Of a DNA stretch of 64,000 nt, positions 63,432-64,000 are shown in pieces. Each line of letters begins with the position of its first letter. The first letter of the stretch is position 1. Under the pieces are notes generated by a model that made no database searches, was not told the origin of the DNA, and saw only the letters and a list, made by a program, of their open reading frames with translations. Origin of the DNA: an uncultured Pelagibacteraceae bacterium (GTDB lineage Bacteria; Pseudomonadota; Alphaproteobacteria; Pelagibacterales; Pelagibacteraceae). The position numbers were made by a program, and so were the translations under genes. The stretch is from contig CACDWM010000003.1 in NCBI GenBank assembly GCA_902556505.1, positions 1 to 64,000 of the forward strand. The letters are read 5' to 3'.

Positions 63432-64000
63432 TGTCAGAGTTTTTTTTAGAATTATTTAGTGAAGAAATACCTTCAAATCTTCAACAAAATTTAAGGGAAG
63501 ATTTACTTAAAAGTTTTAATGATTTTTTTTTAGAAAAATCAATTTTATTTAAAAAAAGCTCATCATACTCAACACCAAACAGACTAGTTGTATTGTTTGA
63601 AGGTGTTCAAAAAAATGTTGTAGTAAAATCCGAGGAGATTAAAGGTCCAAATATCAAGTCACCAGAGGTAGCACTAGAGGGGTTTGTTAGGTCAAATAAA
63701 ATTGTAAAAAAGGATCTCTACCAAAAGAAAACCGACAAAGGAGAATTTTATTTTTTCAGGACAAAATCAAAAAAATTACACACAAATGAATTGCTAGAGG
63801 AATTTATCCCAATATTGTTAAGTAAAATTCAATGGAAAAAATCAATGTATTGGGGAACTTTTGACCTAAATTGGGGGAGACCGTTGAAATCAATTCTAGC
63901 TGTATTTGATAAAAAAAAATTAAATTTTAATTTCCATCACCTAACATCTTCTAACTTAACTTTTATTGATAAAGAATTTGAGGAAAATAAAAAGTCCTTT
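63431..64000 (+). CDS. glyS: glycyl-tRNA synthetase beta subunit, N-terminal part (cut by window end)
   Basis: The first 190 codons of gly[21 protein letters not shown] at the start is the standard beginning (family: LLEIGTEELP) and YSTPNRLVVLFEGV, KGPNIKSPEVALEGFVRS and MYWGTFDLNWGRPLKSILA follow as in other GlyS proteins. The beta subunit binds tRNA-Gly and is needed for aminoacylation. It starts on the last base of the glyQ stop (TAATG) and runs off the window, so most of the protein is not seen. Confidence 0.95.
   Translation, partial: MSEFFLELFSEEIPSNLQQNLREDLLKSFNDFFLEKSILFKKSSSYSTPNRLVVLFEGVQKNVVVKSEEIKGPNIKSPEVALEGFVRSNKIVKKDLYQKKTDKGEFYFFRTKSKKLHTNELLEEFIPILLSKIQWKKSMYWGTFDLNWGRPLKSILAVFDKKKLNFNFHHLTSSNLTFIDKEFEENKKSF

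Overview
The window reads as a piece of a SAR11 (Pelagibacterales, Alphaproteobacteria) chromosome. The evidence is the extreme A/T richness, the near absence of intergenic DNA (no gene-free stretch longer than about 115 bases), and alphaproteobacterial gene orders: tkt-gap-pgk-fba; DUF4164-zapA-5-FCL; yebC-ruvC-tolQRAB-pal-cpoB-tilS-ftsH-folP-glmM; xseB-ispA-dxs. A 5S rRNA gene stands alone, without 16S or 23S, at the edge of a surface-polysaccharide island. That is the arrangement known for SAR11 hypervariable region 2, which lies between 23S and 5S. The species assignment is inference.

Region 1 (1-23305) is the polysaccharide island. It is visibly more A-rich than the rest and full of lysine/asparagine/isoleucine-rich proteins. 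It holds two CDP-sugar-like modules (421-3439 and 16468-18182), seven NAD-dependent sugar epimerase/dehydratase-type proteins (one a recognisable UDP-sulfoquinovose synthase), five glycosyltransferases, a WecA-like initiating transferase, a short Wzz-like protein, three polymerase/ligase-like membrane proteins, a polysaccharide deacetylase, a methyltransferase, and an unusual DegT-fold/CelD-fold pair. Together these fit a Wzx/Wzy-type pathway: sugar nucleotides are made, assembled on undecaprenyl phosphate, polymerised with length control, and ligated to a surface anchor. No clear Wzx flippase is visible; the unassigned membrane proteins at 18179-19273 and 21457-22257 are possible candidates.

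Region 2 (23327-35494) begins at the 5S gene, followed after 11 bases by rpmJ, a tiny cytochrome oxidase subunit IV-like gene, proton-translocating transhydrogenase (pntAA, pntAB, pntB) and a transaldolase. On the minus strand follow initiator tRNA-fMet, rpsU, trcR, rpmE, an inositol monophosphatase, efp, thiE, fba, pgk, gap and tkt, a combined translation and central-carbon block.

Region 3 (35548-51379) is a long plus-strand run: DUF4164, zapA, 5-formyl-THF cyclo-ligase, YmdB-like phosphoesterase, yebC, a phage-style ruvC without ruvAB, the complete Tol-Pal system, tilS, ftsH, folP, glmM, thiD and purA.

Region 4 (51376-64000) is mixed core metabolism: rpoH, rluD, tRNA-Arg(UCG), an ABC-2 exporter, the threonylcarbamoyl-AMP synthase gene, xseB-ispA-dxs, aroC, pdxH, a long-chain polyprenyl diphosphate synthase, an S49 peptidase, glyQ and the start of glyS. 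I saw no insertion sequences, integrases, CRISPR arrays or recognisable riboswitches. Intergenic signals are few: one clear intrinsic terminator after pal and a plausible 5S promoter.
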